From Okeania sp034190295 (GTDB taxonomy: Bacteria; Cyanobacteriota; Cyanobacteriia; Cyanobacteriales; Microcoleaceae): DNA of 64,000 bases. The notes under the pieces were generated by a model, which was not told the origin of the DNA, did not search any database, and saw only the letters and a program-made list of their open reading frames with translations. Location: the NCBI GenBank assembly GCA_034190295.1, contig JAXHSW010000016.1, forward strand, positions 1 to 64,000, written 5' to 3'. Made by a program: the position numbers and the translations under genes. This document shows positions 42,425 to 52,111 of the stretch, piece by piece (within the stretch, counting starts at the first letter, position 1; every line of letters starts with the position of its first letter).

Positions 42425-45124
42425 CTACGAAATTAACCTAATATTTTCTAATTTTAATGAAGGGATTACATCAGCCTCTATTCGGGAAATAACTGCTTGA
42501 TTTTCATTTTCTAAAACAATTCGACCATAACTTAACCTTAAAAGAGTTTGCCAAGGTTTCCAACCTATCTTTCCAATTAGGGCAATCTCAGGTCCATCTT
42601 CAACATTCAACTCTTCTTCCATCAACAAGCTCATGGCAATTCCAGATATGGCTACATCGGCATCTTCATCAGAGATATTAGTAGTATCAACTAACAGAGT
42701 AATCTTTTGCTTATCCTGATTATTCGCAACAGCTCTGATTACACTTGCTATTTCTTCATATAAAACATCTTCTGGCTTTTTCCAGTCTGGGAAAACAATG
42801 AGATTAATTTCTCTTAATCTTAAACTTTCCCTTAGCGCCTTTTCTAAATCTTTCTCCCGCAACTCTTGAAAAATCACTGAATTTTCGTGAATGACTAACA
42901 TTGGTAACTCAATTTTATGAATAGAATCTGGTGTTACCACTGCGTTAAATAAGTATTCAGATAATTGACTAACTATTAAAATTTCTTGAGCAGTTTTCAG
43001 AAGACTAACGAGCCGATTTTTACTAATAATCGTAAACCCTAATATACTTATAGGAAGATAATAAAGCAAAGGCAAACTTGCCATTGCTGGTTTGTATTCT
43101 TTCGTAGTAACTGAATCTTTGAGAGTAAAAATAGTTTGCTTAGTAAAAATTCTATATTCAGTAGTTCTTTGAGAAAAGGGAAGCCAGCCACCAAATAATA
43201 CTCCCTGATTTACTTCATTATCATCAGCAGTTAAAGTTTCCATTGCTGATAATATTACTGACTCATCATATTGTTGAATAAAGCTATTTGCTACTAAAAC
43301 ATAGTCTTCCTGAATATTTTCTAAGGTATTATTTAATAGCTGTATAACATCTCGATTATTTTTATCTTTACAATTAGCGCAATAATGAAAAGTTATATTT
43401 TGATACCTGAGTCGTCGTTTCCAGTTTGATAATACCTGTTGATTTTCTGGATCATTATGAAAATCTAGATAAATAATTTTCAATGGTGAAGATAGTTGTA
43501 AGCTACTTTTTTGTGATGTATGTAGTTGAACTTTCTGTCTTTCTTGCTTAATTTCTTGAAGTTCTTGAAACAAGAATTCATTTTCTATTTCACTTTCAGC
43601 TACATAATCTACATCAGGTAAGTTATATAGGGAAGAACCGTCAATAATGCGATCACACACTTTGTCTAACATTGGGTCATTTCCTGGTTTTAATTCTCGA
43701 TCGCTCTGATATTTTATAAATCTAGCATCAAAAGAACTAAATTTCACAGAAAATTTCATAAAGTAGCTATGTGTGAAGCGATATAGCCTTCTCAAATCTT
43801 CTAAAGTTATTTGAGCTGATTCTGAGAGAAGGTAATCAACTTGTTTTTCTAGATATTCTGGTTCCGAGGTGTTAATACTATGCCTCAAAGCTTGGCTATA
43901 CATAGAAATTTCAAATAATGCGGTAGGAATACCTCTAGCTGTTGCCTCAATAGACATTGTGCTAAAAAAACCAATAGCAGCATCAGTATGCCATAGTAAA
44001 GCATAAGAGGTTAACTGCTCAGATGGCATCACAATTTTTACGTTATCTGGAGCTGATAGTGCTTGCTGATAAGCTCGTGATAGAAAATCAACTTCTACTT
44101 GATTAAATTTTCCTCCCCAAATATTTGGATGATGTCTAATTACCAAATATTCATTCCGCTTCGAGAATATTTCAATCAGAGAATCTACGACATCAAGCTG
44201 TTTGGTAACTTCTTGATATTCCTCAAACATTGCTAGTTCATCTTCACTAGAAGTAAAAACAGCAAAAATTTTAGCGTCTAGTGGTATGTTCAGCTTATTT
44301 AAAACATCAATATATTCTGTTTGATACTCATAATATTTTTCTCCATTCATATTTCGTCCAAATTCGCGTGCAACAAAATACTGTTTTACCTCTTCTAGCT
44401 CAGACTTAGTTAAAGGTGTATTTTGCCAAGCATTACAAAAATCAATGGCGGGTTGTTGACTCAAACAATGATGATTATCAAAAAATCTATAACTATGATC
44501 TACATAACCTTTTTCTTGTACTATGACATCAATTTGAGATTTGCGAGCAGCTTCAAATGCTACGCGGTATGGAGCTAAACGTGCTCCAAATAAAAACATA
44601 TTTGTGGGTTGATAATCAGCCAATATTCTTGAGATAGCTTTATACGTTAATAAGCCATCAATCAGATATTGCCTATGAACTTTTCTAACTTCAGGAAGTG
44701 ACAAACTTCTGGCTGTTATCCTAAAAAAAGTATAAATAGATGAAGTTACCCATTCTCCCAGGGCTAAATCTTGATAAACAGCATGACGATAATTTGTGGG
44801 GTTAACTGTTTCTATCCATTGATAAGCTACCTGATAATCTTCATCTGTAATAAATTCACGCAGTTGTATGTAGGGAAGTTTGAAGTCTTCGCTAAAAAAC
44901 TTATGACCTGCTTGAGAACAAATTTTACATAAATCATGTTTTCTATCTTCAGCTCCCCTAATGATATAGCAATCCTGATAAATGCCATCACAACCAACCA
45001 CTAAAACATCACAACCTCGTATTTGTAATGACGTAGCTACAACCGCATCAACACGAGTGTGCAGAAACCATGCCCAAGGACCTGAATACGGTGCAAAAAA
45101 AAGTATCTTTTTATCTTTCGACAT
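42425..45124 (-). CDS. Large capsule/surface-polysaccharide transferase-like protein
   Basis: It has 899 residues from the ATG at 45124. The AGGAG 10-14 bases upstream of that ATG decides the start; the longer frame would use TTG. The N-terminal 500 residues (ILFFAPYSGPWAWFLHTRVDAVVATSLQIRGCDVLVVGCDG, CDGIYQDCYII...LCKICSQAGHKFF, EKGYVDHSYRFFDNHHCLSQQ, IRHHPNIWGGKF, STMSIEATARGIPTALF) resemble GT-B transferases of capsule synthesis (KpsS/CDP-glycerol transferase type). A coiled, Gln/Glu-rich linker lies near 515-545. The last 130 residues (INLIVFPDWKKPEDVLYEEI...) match the C-terminus of the 1172-residue transferase at 53211-56729. It is the last gene of the leftward array, 26 bp after pseI, and probably acts on pseudaminic-acid products. 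Acceptor unknown. Confidence 0.7.
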   Translation of the reverse strand: MSKDKKILFFAPYSGPWAWFLHTRVDAVVATSLQIRGCDVLVVGCDGIYQDCYIIRGAEDRKHDLCKICSQAGHKFFSEDFKLPYIQLREFITDEDYQVAYQWIETVNPTNYRHAVYQDLALGEWVTSSIYTFFRITARSLSLPEVRKVHRQYLIDGLLTYKAISRILADYQPTNMFLFGARLAPYRVAFEAARKSQIDVIVQEKGYVDHSYRFFDNHHCLSQQPAIDFCNAWQNTPLTKSELEEVKQYFVAREFGRNMNGEKYYEYQTEYIDVLNKLNIPLDAKIFAVFTSSEDELAMFEEYQEVTKQLDVVDSLIEIFSKRNEYLVIRHHPNIWGGKFNQVEVDFLSRAYQQALSAPDNVKIVMPSEQLTSYALLWHTDAAIGFFSTMSIEATARGIPTALFEISMYSQALRHSINTSEPEYLEKQVDYLLSESAQITLEDLRRLYRFTHSYFMKFSVKFSSFDARFIKYQSDRELKPGNDPMLDKVCDRIIDGSSLYNLPDVDYVAESEIENEFLFQELQEIKQERQKVQLHTSQKSSLQLSSPLKIIYLDFHNDPENQQVLSNWKRRLRYQNITFHYCANCKDKNNRDVIQLLNNTLENIQEDYVLVANSFIQQYDESVILSAMETLTADDNEVNQGVLFGGWLPFSQRTTEYRIFTKQTIFTLKDSVTTKEYKPAMASLPLLYYLPISILGFTIISKNRLVSLLKTAQEILIVSQLSEYLFNAVVTPDSIHKIELPMLVIHENSVIFQELREKDLEKALRESLRLREINLIVFPDWKKPEDVLYEEIASVIRAVANNQDKQKITLLVDTTNISDEDADVAISGIAMSLLMEEELNVEDGPEIALIGKIGWKPWQTLLRLSYGRIVLENENQAVISRIEADVIPSLKLENIRLIS

Positions 45125-45149
45125 TATTTTAACTCCTGATTGGTTGAAC

Positions 45150-46202
45150 TTATCCAATTAAATCCCAGCTTATAGGTGTTCCTTTTTTCGCATCCTGGTT
45201 AATCGATTTCCCTAGTAATATTTTGTAGTATTTAGAAGGCAAACCCAACCCTGGACGTACTGCCCTCAAATTATCAGAGGTAAAAATATCCCCTGCTTTC
45301 ATATCTTGGGAAACATAGAGCGATCGCCTAAACATCAAAGAATTCTTCTCCGCATCAACAGGGCCATATTGTACTTTACCCAAAGCTTGCCAAGCTCTTT
45401 CAGACTCTACTACAAGTTGTGCCATTTCTTCTGGTTCCATAGAAAAAGCCGAATCAACTCCACCATCAGCTCTCCTTAAAGTAAAGTGCTTTTCAATTAC
45501 TGTCGCACCCAAGGCAACACCGGCCACAGCTACCCCAACGCCCATCGTGTGGTCTGACAGTCCTACTTGGGCATCGAAAAGTTCTCGTAGATGAGGAATT
45601 GTCAGAATATTACTATTTTCTGGGGTAGCAGGATAAGTGCTTGTACATTTGAGCAAGATTAAATCTTGACAACCCGCCTCTCTAGCTGTCCGCACTGTTT
45701 CATCCAACTCTGCAACAGTTGCCATACCTGTAGAAATAATCATCGGTTTACAAGTGCTAGCAACTTTACGAATTAGGGGCAAGTCGGTATTTTCAAAGGA
45801 AGCAATTTTGTAGCAAGGGGCATTTAGAGATTCAAGAAAATCAACTGCTGTCGCATCAAAAGGGGTACTAAAGCAAATAATTTCCAATTCTCGGCAGCGT
45901 TCAAATATACGCTGATGCCATTCCCAAGGAGTATATGCTTGTTTATACAAATCGTGTAGAGACTTACCTTGCCATAAACTCTTGGGATCATTAATAAAAA
46001 ACTCTCCCTCTTTAATATCTAGAGTCATAGTATCCGCAGTGTAAGTTTGCAACTTGAGGGCGTGTGCCCCTGTTTTAGCTGCTGCTCCTACAATTTCTAA
46101 AGCTCTTTCTAAAGAGTGGTTGTGGTTTCCGGACATTTCCGCAACTATAAAAGGGGGATGCTTAGAACCAACTTTGCACTCTTGAATATTAATTTCTCGC
46201 AT
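45150..46202 (-). CDS. pseI: Pseudaminic acid synthase
   Basis: This 350-residue protein of the NeuB family contains PFIVAEMSGNHNHSLERALEIV, HALKLQTYTADTMTLDI, CFSTPFDATAVDFLESLNAPCYKIAS, VGLSDHTMGVGVAVAGVALGATVIEKHFTL, and a C-terminal SAF antifreeze-like domain (FRRSLYVSQDMKAGDIFTSDNLRAVRPG). It condenses phosphoenolpyruvate with the 6-deoxy-hexose product of PseG to form the nonulosonic acid. The SGNHNHSLE and DADTMT-like stretches favour PseI over sialic acid synthase. ATG start. 131 bp separate it from the WbqC-type gene upstream, and its stop is 26 bp from the start of the next gene. Confidence 0.9.
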   Translation of the reverse strand: MREINIQECKVGSKHPPFIVAEMSGNHNHSLERALEIVGAAAKTGAHALKLQTYTADTMTLDIKEGEFFINDPKSLWQGKSLHDLYKQAYTPWEWHQRIFERCRELEIICFSTPFDATAVDFLESLNAPCYKIASFENTDLPLIRKVASTCKPMIISTGMATVAELDETVRTAREAGCQDLILLKCTSTYPATPENSNILTIPHLRELFDAQVGLSDHTMGVGVAVAGVALGATVIEKHFTLRRADGGVDSAFSMEPEEMAQLVVESERAWQALGKVQYGPVDAEKNSLMFRRSLYVSQDMKAGDIFTSDNLRAVRPGLGLPSKYYKILLGKSINQDAKKGTPISWDLIG

Positions 46203-46333
46203 AGTATATTACAACCTTTACTTTTAGTGCTTTCCAGCTTTGTATTGCCATAATATTTCAGCCCATTACTTATTCTGGTTCTTTATAGACTTTTAAGATG
46301 TAGCTTTCATTAGATTTTCCCTGCCTCAGTTGT

Positions 46334-47035
46334 TTATTCTCGACCTTTTTGAATTAAAAATAAACTCAATTCCCCCTTGTTAAAAAGTAAATCAAGTATT
46401 GATAAATAGGGAATAAATTCACCGTACAGTTGGTCATATATTGGATGCTTGTAATTATGATAAGCTAGACGAATGTTCTTTGTCTCGAACAAATTATTCT
46501 CTTCAATATAAACTCGAGAACCTTCTGCCGAAAGATAACAATTAGCATCTAAAACTTCGCATATATTGACTAACAACTCGGTCTTTTTACCCTCAATATT
46601 TAAGTCGGAACTTCTGAGTGTTTGAGTTGAGATGCCTAGCTGCTTGCAAAACCACTGGATTAGTTCGATATTTAGTTCTGCTAAACAATAATGAGTATTA
46701 TGAAAAATTGTGGATAATTCATCAATATACTGAGAAAAAAAAGGGGCTTTACTATAGCAATTAGCAATAGTTTTGAGATGTTTTGCTTGAAACTGACGAC
46801 TCAGATCTATTTCCACCTCAAAAATTTTCTGCTCCCGACGACCTTTGGAGATAACAGGTACGGTTAGCCATGTTACTCCCTTTGCTCCTTTGAGCCGATT
46901 TCGCTGCTGCCAAGAACGTTTGTTAAACTGTACCGAATCAAGAAAGACAAAACAATCAACGTAATCAATGAGATCGAAATAACCGATCCACGGAAGATAG
47001 GTTGGCTGCATAATAGCAATGGTTCGTCGTACCAT
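46334..47035 (-). CDS. WbqC-family protein
   Basis: This 233-residue protein begins TIAIMQPTYLPWIGYFDLIDYVDCFVFLDSVQFNKRSWQQRNRLKG, the characteristic start of WbqC-like proteins. They occur in O-antigen, capsule and nonulosonic-acid loci and are probably transferases or ligases of uncertain activity. The MQPTYLPWIGYF and DSVQFNKRSWQQRN motifs are complete. In a cluster that lacks a visible PseH it is one candidate for an unassigned acyl or amino-acyl transfer, but no acetyltransferase motif is seen, so that is speculative. ATG start. Confidence 0.88.
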   Translation of the reverse strand: MVRRTIAIMQPTYLPWIGYFDLIDYVDCFVFLDSVQFNKRSWQQRNRLKGAKGVTWLTVPVISKGRREQKIFEVEIDLSRQFQAKHLKTIANCYSKAPFFSQYIDELSTIFHNTHYCLAELNIELIQWFCKQLGISTQTLRSSDLNIEGKKTELLVNICEVLDANCYLSAEGSRVYIEENNLFETKNIRLAYHNYKHPIYDQLYGEFIPYLSILDLLFNKGELSLFLIQKGRE

Positions 47036-47158
47036 TAAGTTAACACTCTCCTTACTTGATTACTACCAACTCAATATCATAATGACCTTGTTCATTTTTT
47101 TTTAGATTGCAGGACACTAGAAGAAATTTTCTATGCCAATTTTTCAGGTGACATATCA

Positions 47159-47827
47159 TTAAAATTCTAAATTCTTTCTTGATTCTAATTCAGTTTGAAA
47201 AACATAGATCGTAAATTCAAAGGGAACTACATTAGGTCTGATTAGATAATCATGCCTCAGAGTAACGCAGGGAGAAAGAGTTTCTTTACAGAAACGGAAA
47301 ATTTTTTCCGGATTTACATAAAATAACCCAGTATCGCAATAATCAACATAAGTAGATAAAGCATTAAAAGCTAAACCTCTTTTTGTATGACAAAAGAGAA
47401 GATTTAATAATGCAGTCATTAATTCCCAATTACGATCGACTAGGTTATTGAATACACCACTAATTAAGACATAATCAAAAAATTCAGGAACTCCATCTGT
47501 AAAGATGTCTCTGCACTCAAACCGATGTCTTGGAAATTTCTTTTTTGCCTTGTCAATCATCAGACTAGATATATCGTATCCTACATATTCTCCATTGAAC
47601 TCTCTTTTTTCCTGCAAAAATGATAGTAACTTACCTGTACCACATCCAAAATCAAGTATTTTTGCAGAAGATAAGTTGTCAATTTGAGCCAGTATATCCA
47701 TTCGTCTTTCTTGAGTCTGGCTATCGCTCCATTGAACACCTTCTGGACTATCTCCATGTCTTTCTAGTAATTTTGAATAATGATTCTTTAAAAAATCTAT
47801 GTCTTGCCTAAATAAATACTCATTCAT
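47159..47827 (-). CDS. Class I SAM-dependent methyltransferase
   Basis: From the ATG at 47827 this is 222 residues. The Rossmann motif I is AKILDFGCGTGKLLSFLQE, followed by EYVGYDISSLMIDKAKKKF, and motif IV is DYVLISGVFNNLVDR. The C-terminal part is AFNALSTYVDYCDTGLFYVNPEKIFRF. It may methylate a surface sugar of the pseudaminic-acid pathway. A longer frame would begin with TTG and overlap the upstream gene, so the ATG is preferred. Its stop is 123 bp from the start of the WbqC-family gene. Confidence 0.82.
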   Translation of the reverse strand: MNEYLFRQDIDFLKNHYSKLLERHGDSPEGVQWSDSQTQERRMDILAQIDNLSSAKILDFGCGTGKLLSFLQEKREFNGEYVGYDISSLMIDKAKKKFPRHRFECRDIFTDGVPEFFDYVLISGVFNNLVDRNWELMTALLNLLFCHTKRGLAFNALSTYVDYCDTGLFYVNPEKIFRFCKETLSPCVTLRHDYLIRPNVVPFEFTIYVFQTELESRKNLEF

Positions 47828-47832
47828 CTCTG

Positions 47833-48495
47833 TTACTTCTCCACAGTTATTAACCAATCATTTTGTTCAAATTTTTGCGATTGGTAAGTTGTTATGTAAC
47901 GATCAAAATAAACTTGAGAAAATTTTCCCAAAAATATATTTTCTACCTCTTTTTGAGAATAGCCGTATAATTCAAGCGGATTTTCTTCTTTGATTCTGAA
48001 GTCACGATTACTAGCAAATATAAAAATTCCTTTACCTTTATTAGCTAGGATATATGCAATTCTCTCAATAGAAGTTTTAGCTACCTCAGGACCAGTAGAG
48101 TCGTAAACACCCACGCAAATAACCAAATTGAATAAATTTTCTGCAAAGTTGAGAATATCAGCTTCTTCAACTCGGAGGTCAGCCTGTAAATGTAGTTCAT
48201 CTAATTTCTGTTTAGTATTAGTTATACCAACCTTTGATATGTCAGTTCCAGTTACCTGAAATCCTTCTTTTGCTAAAAAGAGGCAGTTAACTCCACTGCC
48301 ACAACCTAGATCTAGAACTTTTGTCTCCTTCCTCTGTTCAGAAGAGGGATAGTTCCGAAAACAGAATTGAACAACTTTTTCATAAGGATATTTTGGACCT
48401 CCTGATTCATTCCAAACATCCCATTTCTGGGCAGATAACATTTGTTTTCTTTCTTGGTAAAACATGGGTAAATATATAGCCTGAAAAAAGAACAT
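47833..48495 (-). CDS. Class I SAM-dependent methyltransferase
   Basis: This protein has up to 220 residues. Motif I is TKVLDLGCGSGVNCLFLAKEGF with VTGTDISKVGITNTKQKL, then LFNLVICVGVYDS. The N-terminus is uncertain: ATGs at 48495, 48465 and 48441 are all possible, none has a clear Shine-Dalgarno sequence, and the hydrophobic first ten residues (FFFQAIYLP) would be unusual for this family. It lies between pseG and another methyltransferase, 10 bp after the former if the first ATG is used. Role probably sugar O- or N-methylation (inference). Confidence 0.8.
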   Translation of the reverse strand: MFFFQAIYLPMFYQERKQMLSAQKWDVWNESGGPKYPYEKVVQFCFRNYPSSEQRKETKVLDLGCGSGVNCLFLAKEGFQVTGTDISKVGITNTKQKLDELHLQADLRVEEADILNFAENLFNLVICVGVYDSTGPEVAKTSIERIAYILANKGKGIFIFASNRDFRIKEENPLELYGYSQKEVENIFLGKFSQVYFDRYITTYQSQKFEQNDWLITVEK

Positions 48496-48505
48496 AAAAA
48501 GACTA

Positions 48506-49564
48506 CTAATGGATTGTGGGACTATTAGATTGGGAAATTTTTCTGAGTTCGTCTAATCCTCTATTGGCCCCAAAGCTATCAAATGACTTCTGAGAATTTT
48601 TAGATATTTTTTCTCTTTTCGTAGATGACTTACTCAAAATGGTAATTAGTTTAGCTATTTCTTCTACTGATAATCCATCTTGGCAATTTACTGATAAACA
48701 TGCTCCTATCTGAGTTAAATGGTTCACGTTTTCTGCTTGGTGTTCTGCTAAAATAATTATAATACTAGGTAACCCTATAAAGCTAAGTTCCCAACTTGTT
48801 GAACCACCTCCCGCGATCGCTATATCTGCCCAAGCCATCAACTCTGGCATATTAACTACATTTTGTCTCAACTCAATCGACACCTCTGACTTCTCTACCG
48901 AAGTTTTTAGTCGTTCATAATGAGGGTTACTTCCCCCCACAACCACAACCACCTCTAACCCTTCAACTGTTACCTTCTGCAATGCTTGAATCACTTTGAG
49001 CGTAACATTATCTGGATCTGCACCACCAAGTGTCACCAAAATTTTCCTAGCCACTGGTGGTATTTCCCTCGCCCACCCTTGCCATTGCCAGAACTCTCGT
49101 CTAAACAGCGCATATTTAGTACCGAGTAGAAGTTTTGTATAAAACTCTCGATTTTGATAAAGTTTCTCATGTGCATAAATATTTTGATTTAAGACAATAT
49201 CCGCATGATAATGTTTTGCATGACCGTAATCATCAATAAAAAGTAAATTTAACTCTGCATCTTTAATCGTGTGCTGATACTCCTCCTGAAAGTGATAGCC
49301 ATCCACTACTACCCATTCACAAGCGCAACTTTGAGCTAATCCAGATGTTTCACTGGCATCCCCAATGCTACCAGGTTCAACTGGCAGATGAACTACTTTC
49401 ATCCCCTCAGCTTTTAACCTTGATTCTAAATTCGCAGGATGAGTCGCTAGTGCAAAAATAGCTTCTCCACCCTCACCCTGCACAGCTTGGGCTAATGCTA
49501 AACAGCGCATGACATGACCCGTGCCTATTTGTGTAGAAGCATCTACCCTAATTAATATCTTCAT
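48506..49564 (-). CDS. pseG: UDP-2,4-diacetamido-2,4,6-trideoxy-beta-L-altropyranose hydrolase
   Basis: This 352-residue protein is a GT-B-like hydrolase. MKILIRVDASTQIGTGHVMRCLALAQAV carries the catalytic-type His of GTGHVMRC. It continues DGYHFQEEYQH, LFIDDYGHAKHYHADIVLNQN, VTLGGADPDNVTLKVIQAL and IAGGGSTSWELSFIGLPSIII. It releases UDP from the diacetamido-trideoxy-altrose before condensation by PseI. The length is that of PseG alone; there is no GNAT acetyltransferase domain fused, unlike some fused PseG-PseH proteins. The start overlaps the upstream methylase gene by 17 bp, which indicates translational coupling. Confidence 0.92.
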   Translation of the reverse strand: MKILIRVDASTQIGTGHVMRCLALAQAVQGEGGEAIFALATHPANLESRLKAEGMKVVHLPVEPGSIGDASETSGLAQSCACEWVVVDGYHFQEEYQHTIKDAELNLLFIDDYGHAKHYHADIVLNQNIYAHEKLYQNREFYTKLLLGTKYALFRREFWQWQGWAREIPPVARKILVTLGGADPDNVTLKVIQALQKVTVEGLEVVVVVGGSNPHYERLKTSVEKSEVSIELRQNVVNMPELMAWADIAIAGGGSTSWELSFIGLPSIIIILAEHQAENVNHLTQIGACLSVNCQDGLSVEEIAKLITILSKSSTKREKISKNSQKSFDSFGANRGLDELRKISQSNSPTIH

Positions 49565-50195
49565 GTTTCCCTGTTTTTTCTAACAAAAACCAAGTCGTAT
49601 CATCTTGAGGAAAGTTATAATCCCGGTGATATACAAAACCATAATCTACTAGCTGTAAATCGGGAAACTTATCCATCATTTCCCCAGCAAAATCGCGCTT
49701 AAACAATTTCCCCTCATGCCCTCTATAGCTAACTTCCACTGGCTTCGGATTGTAATACTCAGCTATGCAAATGTAATGGCTGCTGCTAGAATATAACAAT
49801 TCATAAACTTTTCCCAAATAGTCTGGGTTGATATGAATTAACACCCCACTTATTAAAGTAAAATCATATTTATTTTTGGGCATAAAATCTAATATTGATT
49901 GATGATAAACCTCTATGCAATCTCCCAAACTTGCTTGTAAGTATTTAACCGCAACTTCATTAATCTCAACTGCTGCTAGTTTAATTTTAGGCAAAAGTTG
50001 TTTAATTGCTTGTAAATTCAAGCCTCTATTCGCGCCCAATTCAATCAAAGATTGAATTGGGCGGGTACGAGCCATAATTTTAGCAAATAATGCTGTTTTT
50101 CCTGCTAATACTAAACTACCTTGATTTCTCTCGGTATATTCATCACCAAATTCTCCTACCCAGAATTTGTCTTGTTCAGTTTTAAAATCACTCAT
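49548..50195 (-). CDS. Pseudaminic acid biosynthesis-associated methylase
   Basis: This 215-residue protein begins TEQDKFWVGEFGDEYTERNQG, then has an unusual motif I, IQSLIELGANRGLNLQAIKQL, followed by LAAVEINEVAVKYLQ and DFTLISGVLIHINPDYL. The FWVGEFGDEYTERN start and ELGANRGLN motif are typical of the methyltransferases that accompany pseudaminic acid genes. It probably methylates the sugar or a substituent. Gene order is pseF-methylase-pseG, with a 15 bp gap and a 17 bp overlap, and it is strongly linked to the pathway. ATG start. Confidence 0.88.
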   Translation of the reverse strand: MSDFKTEQDKFWVGEFGDEYTERNQGSLVLAGKTALFAKIMARTRPIQSLIELGANRGLNLQAIKQLLPKIKLAAVEINEVAVKYLQASLGDCIEVYHQSILDFMPKNKYDFTLISGVLIHINPDYLGKVYELLYSSSSHYICIAEYYNPKPVEVSYRGHEGKLFKRDFAGEMMDKFPDLQLVDYGFVYHRDYNFPQDDTTWFLLEKTGKHEDIN

Positions 50196-50210
50196 TTTTC
50201 CTCTTTTTAT

Positions 50211-50948
50211 TTATTCACCATACTTTTTTTGTTGTATATTAGCATTAATAGTTGACCATTCTGGATTTTTATCCAATAAATTTAAGCAATCTTTTAAAGT
50301 AAAATCTGGTAATTTAGAATAAATAGCTTCAAGAATTCTTTTGATTAACTCGAAGTCTTCCGGTGTATCAACCGTCCATCTATGATGGCTTTGATTCTCT
50401 AAGTAATTAACACTAGCTAAATTGTAACGTTGGGGTTGTCGATGGATAAAAGGTGTAACGTGTTCTCTCTCTGGTGGTGCAATTGCTTCTTTTAAAGCTT
50501 CCTGTAAAGCTTTAAAAGAAAATACTTCTGTATCCATACCACGGGGATAAGTTCTTTCTAAAGAATTAGAAACATAATCATATTCAGTTTGATAGTTAAT
50601 ATAAAATCTAATTACTCGGTCGATAACTCCCGGATCGATTAAAGGACAATCAGAAGTTATACGGACAATTACATCTGCCTGATGTGCTTTGGCAGTTTCA
50701 TAGTATCTGCTTAAAACATCTTCTTCAGAACCTCTGAAGTATGGAACTGACAGACTATTACATAATTGCACAATTGGCTCATCAACTTCATTTATAGTAG
50801 TTGCAATTACGACTTCATTTGCCAGTTTTACTCGGCGCAGTCTTTCAATTTGATATTCTAATAGAGACTTACCTAAGACCTTTTTTAATACCTTCCCTGG
50901 TAAACGGGTTGAGGTCATTCTTGCCTGAACAATAATTACAACTTTCAT
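50211..50948 (-). CDS. pseF: CMP-nonulosonate cytidylyltransferase (PseF/SpsF-like)
   Basis: This 245-residue protein contains VVIIVQARMTSTRLPGKVL, LLEYQIERLRRVKLANEVVIATT, RITSDCPLIDPGVIDRVI and HRWTVDTPEDFELI, the signature of the SpsF-type cytidylyltransferase branch. In pseudaminic acid clusters the enzyme activates the nonulosonic acid with CTP as the last step before transfer. Position between pseC and the methylase supports that role. The start overlaps the pseC stop by 4 bp, typical of tight coupling. The stated symbol rests on context as much as on sequence. Confidence 0.82.
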   Translation of the reverse strand: MKVVIIVQARMTSTRLPGKVLKKVLGKSLLEYQIERLRRVKLANEVVIATTINEVDEPIVQLCNSLSVPYFRGSEEDVLSRYYETAKAHQADVIVRITSDCPLIDPGVIDRVIRFYINYQTEYDYVSNSLERTYPRGMDTEVFSFKALQEALKEAIAPPEREHVTPFIHRQPQRYNLASVNYLENQSHHRWTVDTPEDFELIKRILEAIYSKLPDFTLKDCLNLLDKNPEWSTINANIQQKKYGE

Positions 50949-52111
50949 TCTAAGACCTCTCGAATAGTATTAACTACTCTTTGTTGATTATTTTCAGTTA
51001 AGCCATAGTAAATCGGAATACTAATTGCTTCTCGATAATATTGTTCTGCATTAGGAAAATTACCCCACCTAAAACCTAATTGCTGATAATAAGGTTGCGT
51101 ATGTACGGGAATATAATGCAAATTAACCCCAATTTTTGCTTGACGCAATTCCTCAAAAACTTGTCGATGGGTTTTATTAATTTTATCCAGTTTCAACCTA
51201 ATTACATAAAGATGCCAACTCGACTCAGTATCAGGATGTTGCCAAGGTAGTATTAGTGGTAAATCTTGCAACAACTGATTATAACACTCTGCCAAAAATC
51301 GACGTTGTTTGACAAACTCATCTAAACGTTGCATCTGACTAGCACCCAAAGCAGCTTGAATATCAGTCATCCGATAATGAAAGCCTAGTTCCAACTGCTG
51401 ATAATACCAAGGTCCGTGAGACTCTTCTTTCATTAACTCCACTTTGCGAGTAATGCCGTGAGTCCTCAATATAATCAACTTTTCATACAAATCCTCATTA
51501 TCAGTTAATACCATTCCACCTTCACCAGTAGTAATAATTTTAACTGGATGAAAGCTAAACACTGCCATATCTGAAAATTGGCACAAACCCACAGGTTGTC
51601 CCTGGTAGCGTCCGTCGATCGCATGAGCTGCATCTTCTATAATTCTAAACCCATAACGTTCAGACAAAGCAGCAATTTTTGCCATTTCGCAAGATTGTCC
51701 TGCAAAATGTACTGGTACAACTACTTTTGGCAAACCTCCTTGCTTTTCTGCTTCAATCAGTTTATGTTCTAATTCATTAACACTCAGGTTGTATGTATTA
51801 GGGTCAATATCGACAAAATCTATACTAGCTCCACAATACAATCCACAATTTGCTGAAGCTACAAAAGTATTAGGCGAAGTCCAAAGAATATCTCCCTGAC
51901 TCAAACCTGCTGCTAAACAAGCAATATGCAAACCTGCTGTAGCACTAGAAACTGCCACTGCATACTTAACACCACAATAGTCTGCTACGGTTTTCTCAAA
52001 TCTTTCTATTGCCGGGCCTTGGGTAATCCAGTCTGAGCGCAGTATTTCAACTACTGCATCAATATCAGCTTGAGATATATCCTGGCGACCATAAGGAATA
52101 AAGTGATTCAT
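50945..52111 (-). CDS. pseC: UDP-4-amino-4,6-dideoxy-N-acetyl-beta-L-altrosamine transaminase
   Basis: This 388-residue protein is of the DegT/DnrJ/EryC1 aminotransferase family. It contains FIPYGRQDISQADIDAVVEIL, YAVAVSSATAGLHIACLAAG, IIEDAAHAIDGRYQG and VFSFHPVKIITTGEGGMVLT, in which the Lys of HPVK is the PLP-binding residue. It ends with a long C-terminal part (HYRMTDIQAALGASQMQRL). PseC transaminates the 4-keto product of PseB with L-glutamate as donor. It overlaps both neighbours by 4 bp, so the three genes pseB, pseC and pseF form one translationally linked block. ATG start. Confidence 0.93.
   Translation of the reverse strand: MNHFIPYGRQDISQADIDAVVEILRSDWITQGPAIERFEKTVADYCGVKYAVAVSSATAGLHIACLAAGLSQGDILWTSPNTFVASANCGLYCGASIDFVDIDPNTYNLSVNELEHKLIEAEKQGGLPKVVVPVHFAGQSCEMAKIAALSERYGFRIIEDAAHAIDGRYQGQPVGLCQFSDMAVFSFHPVKIITTGEGGMVLTDNEDLYEKLIILRTHGITRKVELMKEESHGPWYYQQLELGFHYRMTDIQAALGASQMQRLDEFVKQRRFLAECYNQLLQDLPLILPWQHPDTESSWHLYVIRLKLDKINKTHRQVFEELRQAKIGVNLHYIPVHTQPYYQQLGFRWGNFPNAEQYYREAISIPIYYGLTENNQQRVVNTIREVLE

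Noticed and set aside
48506..49564. PseG considered as a PseG-PseH fusion
   Set aside because: The C-terminal part after the second GT-B lobe shows only a helical tail, with no acetyl-CoA-binding GNAT motif.
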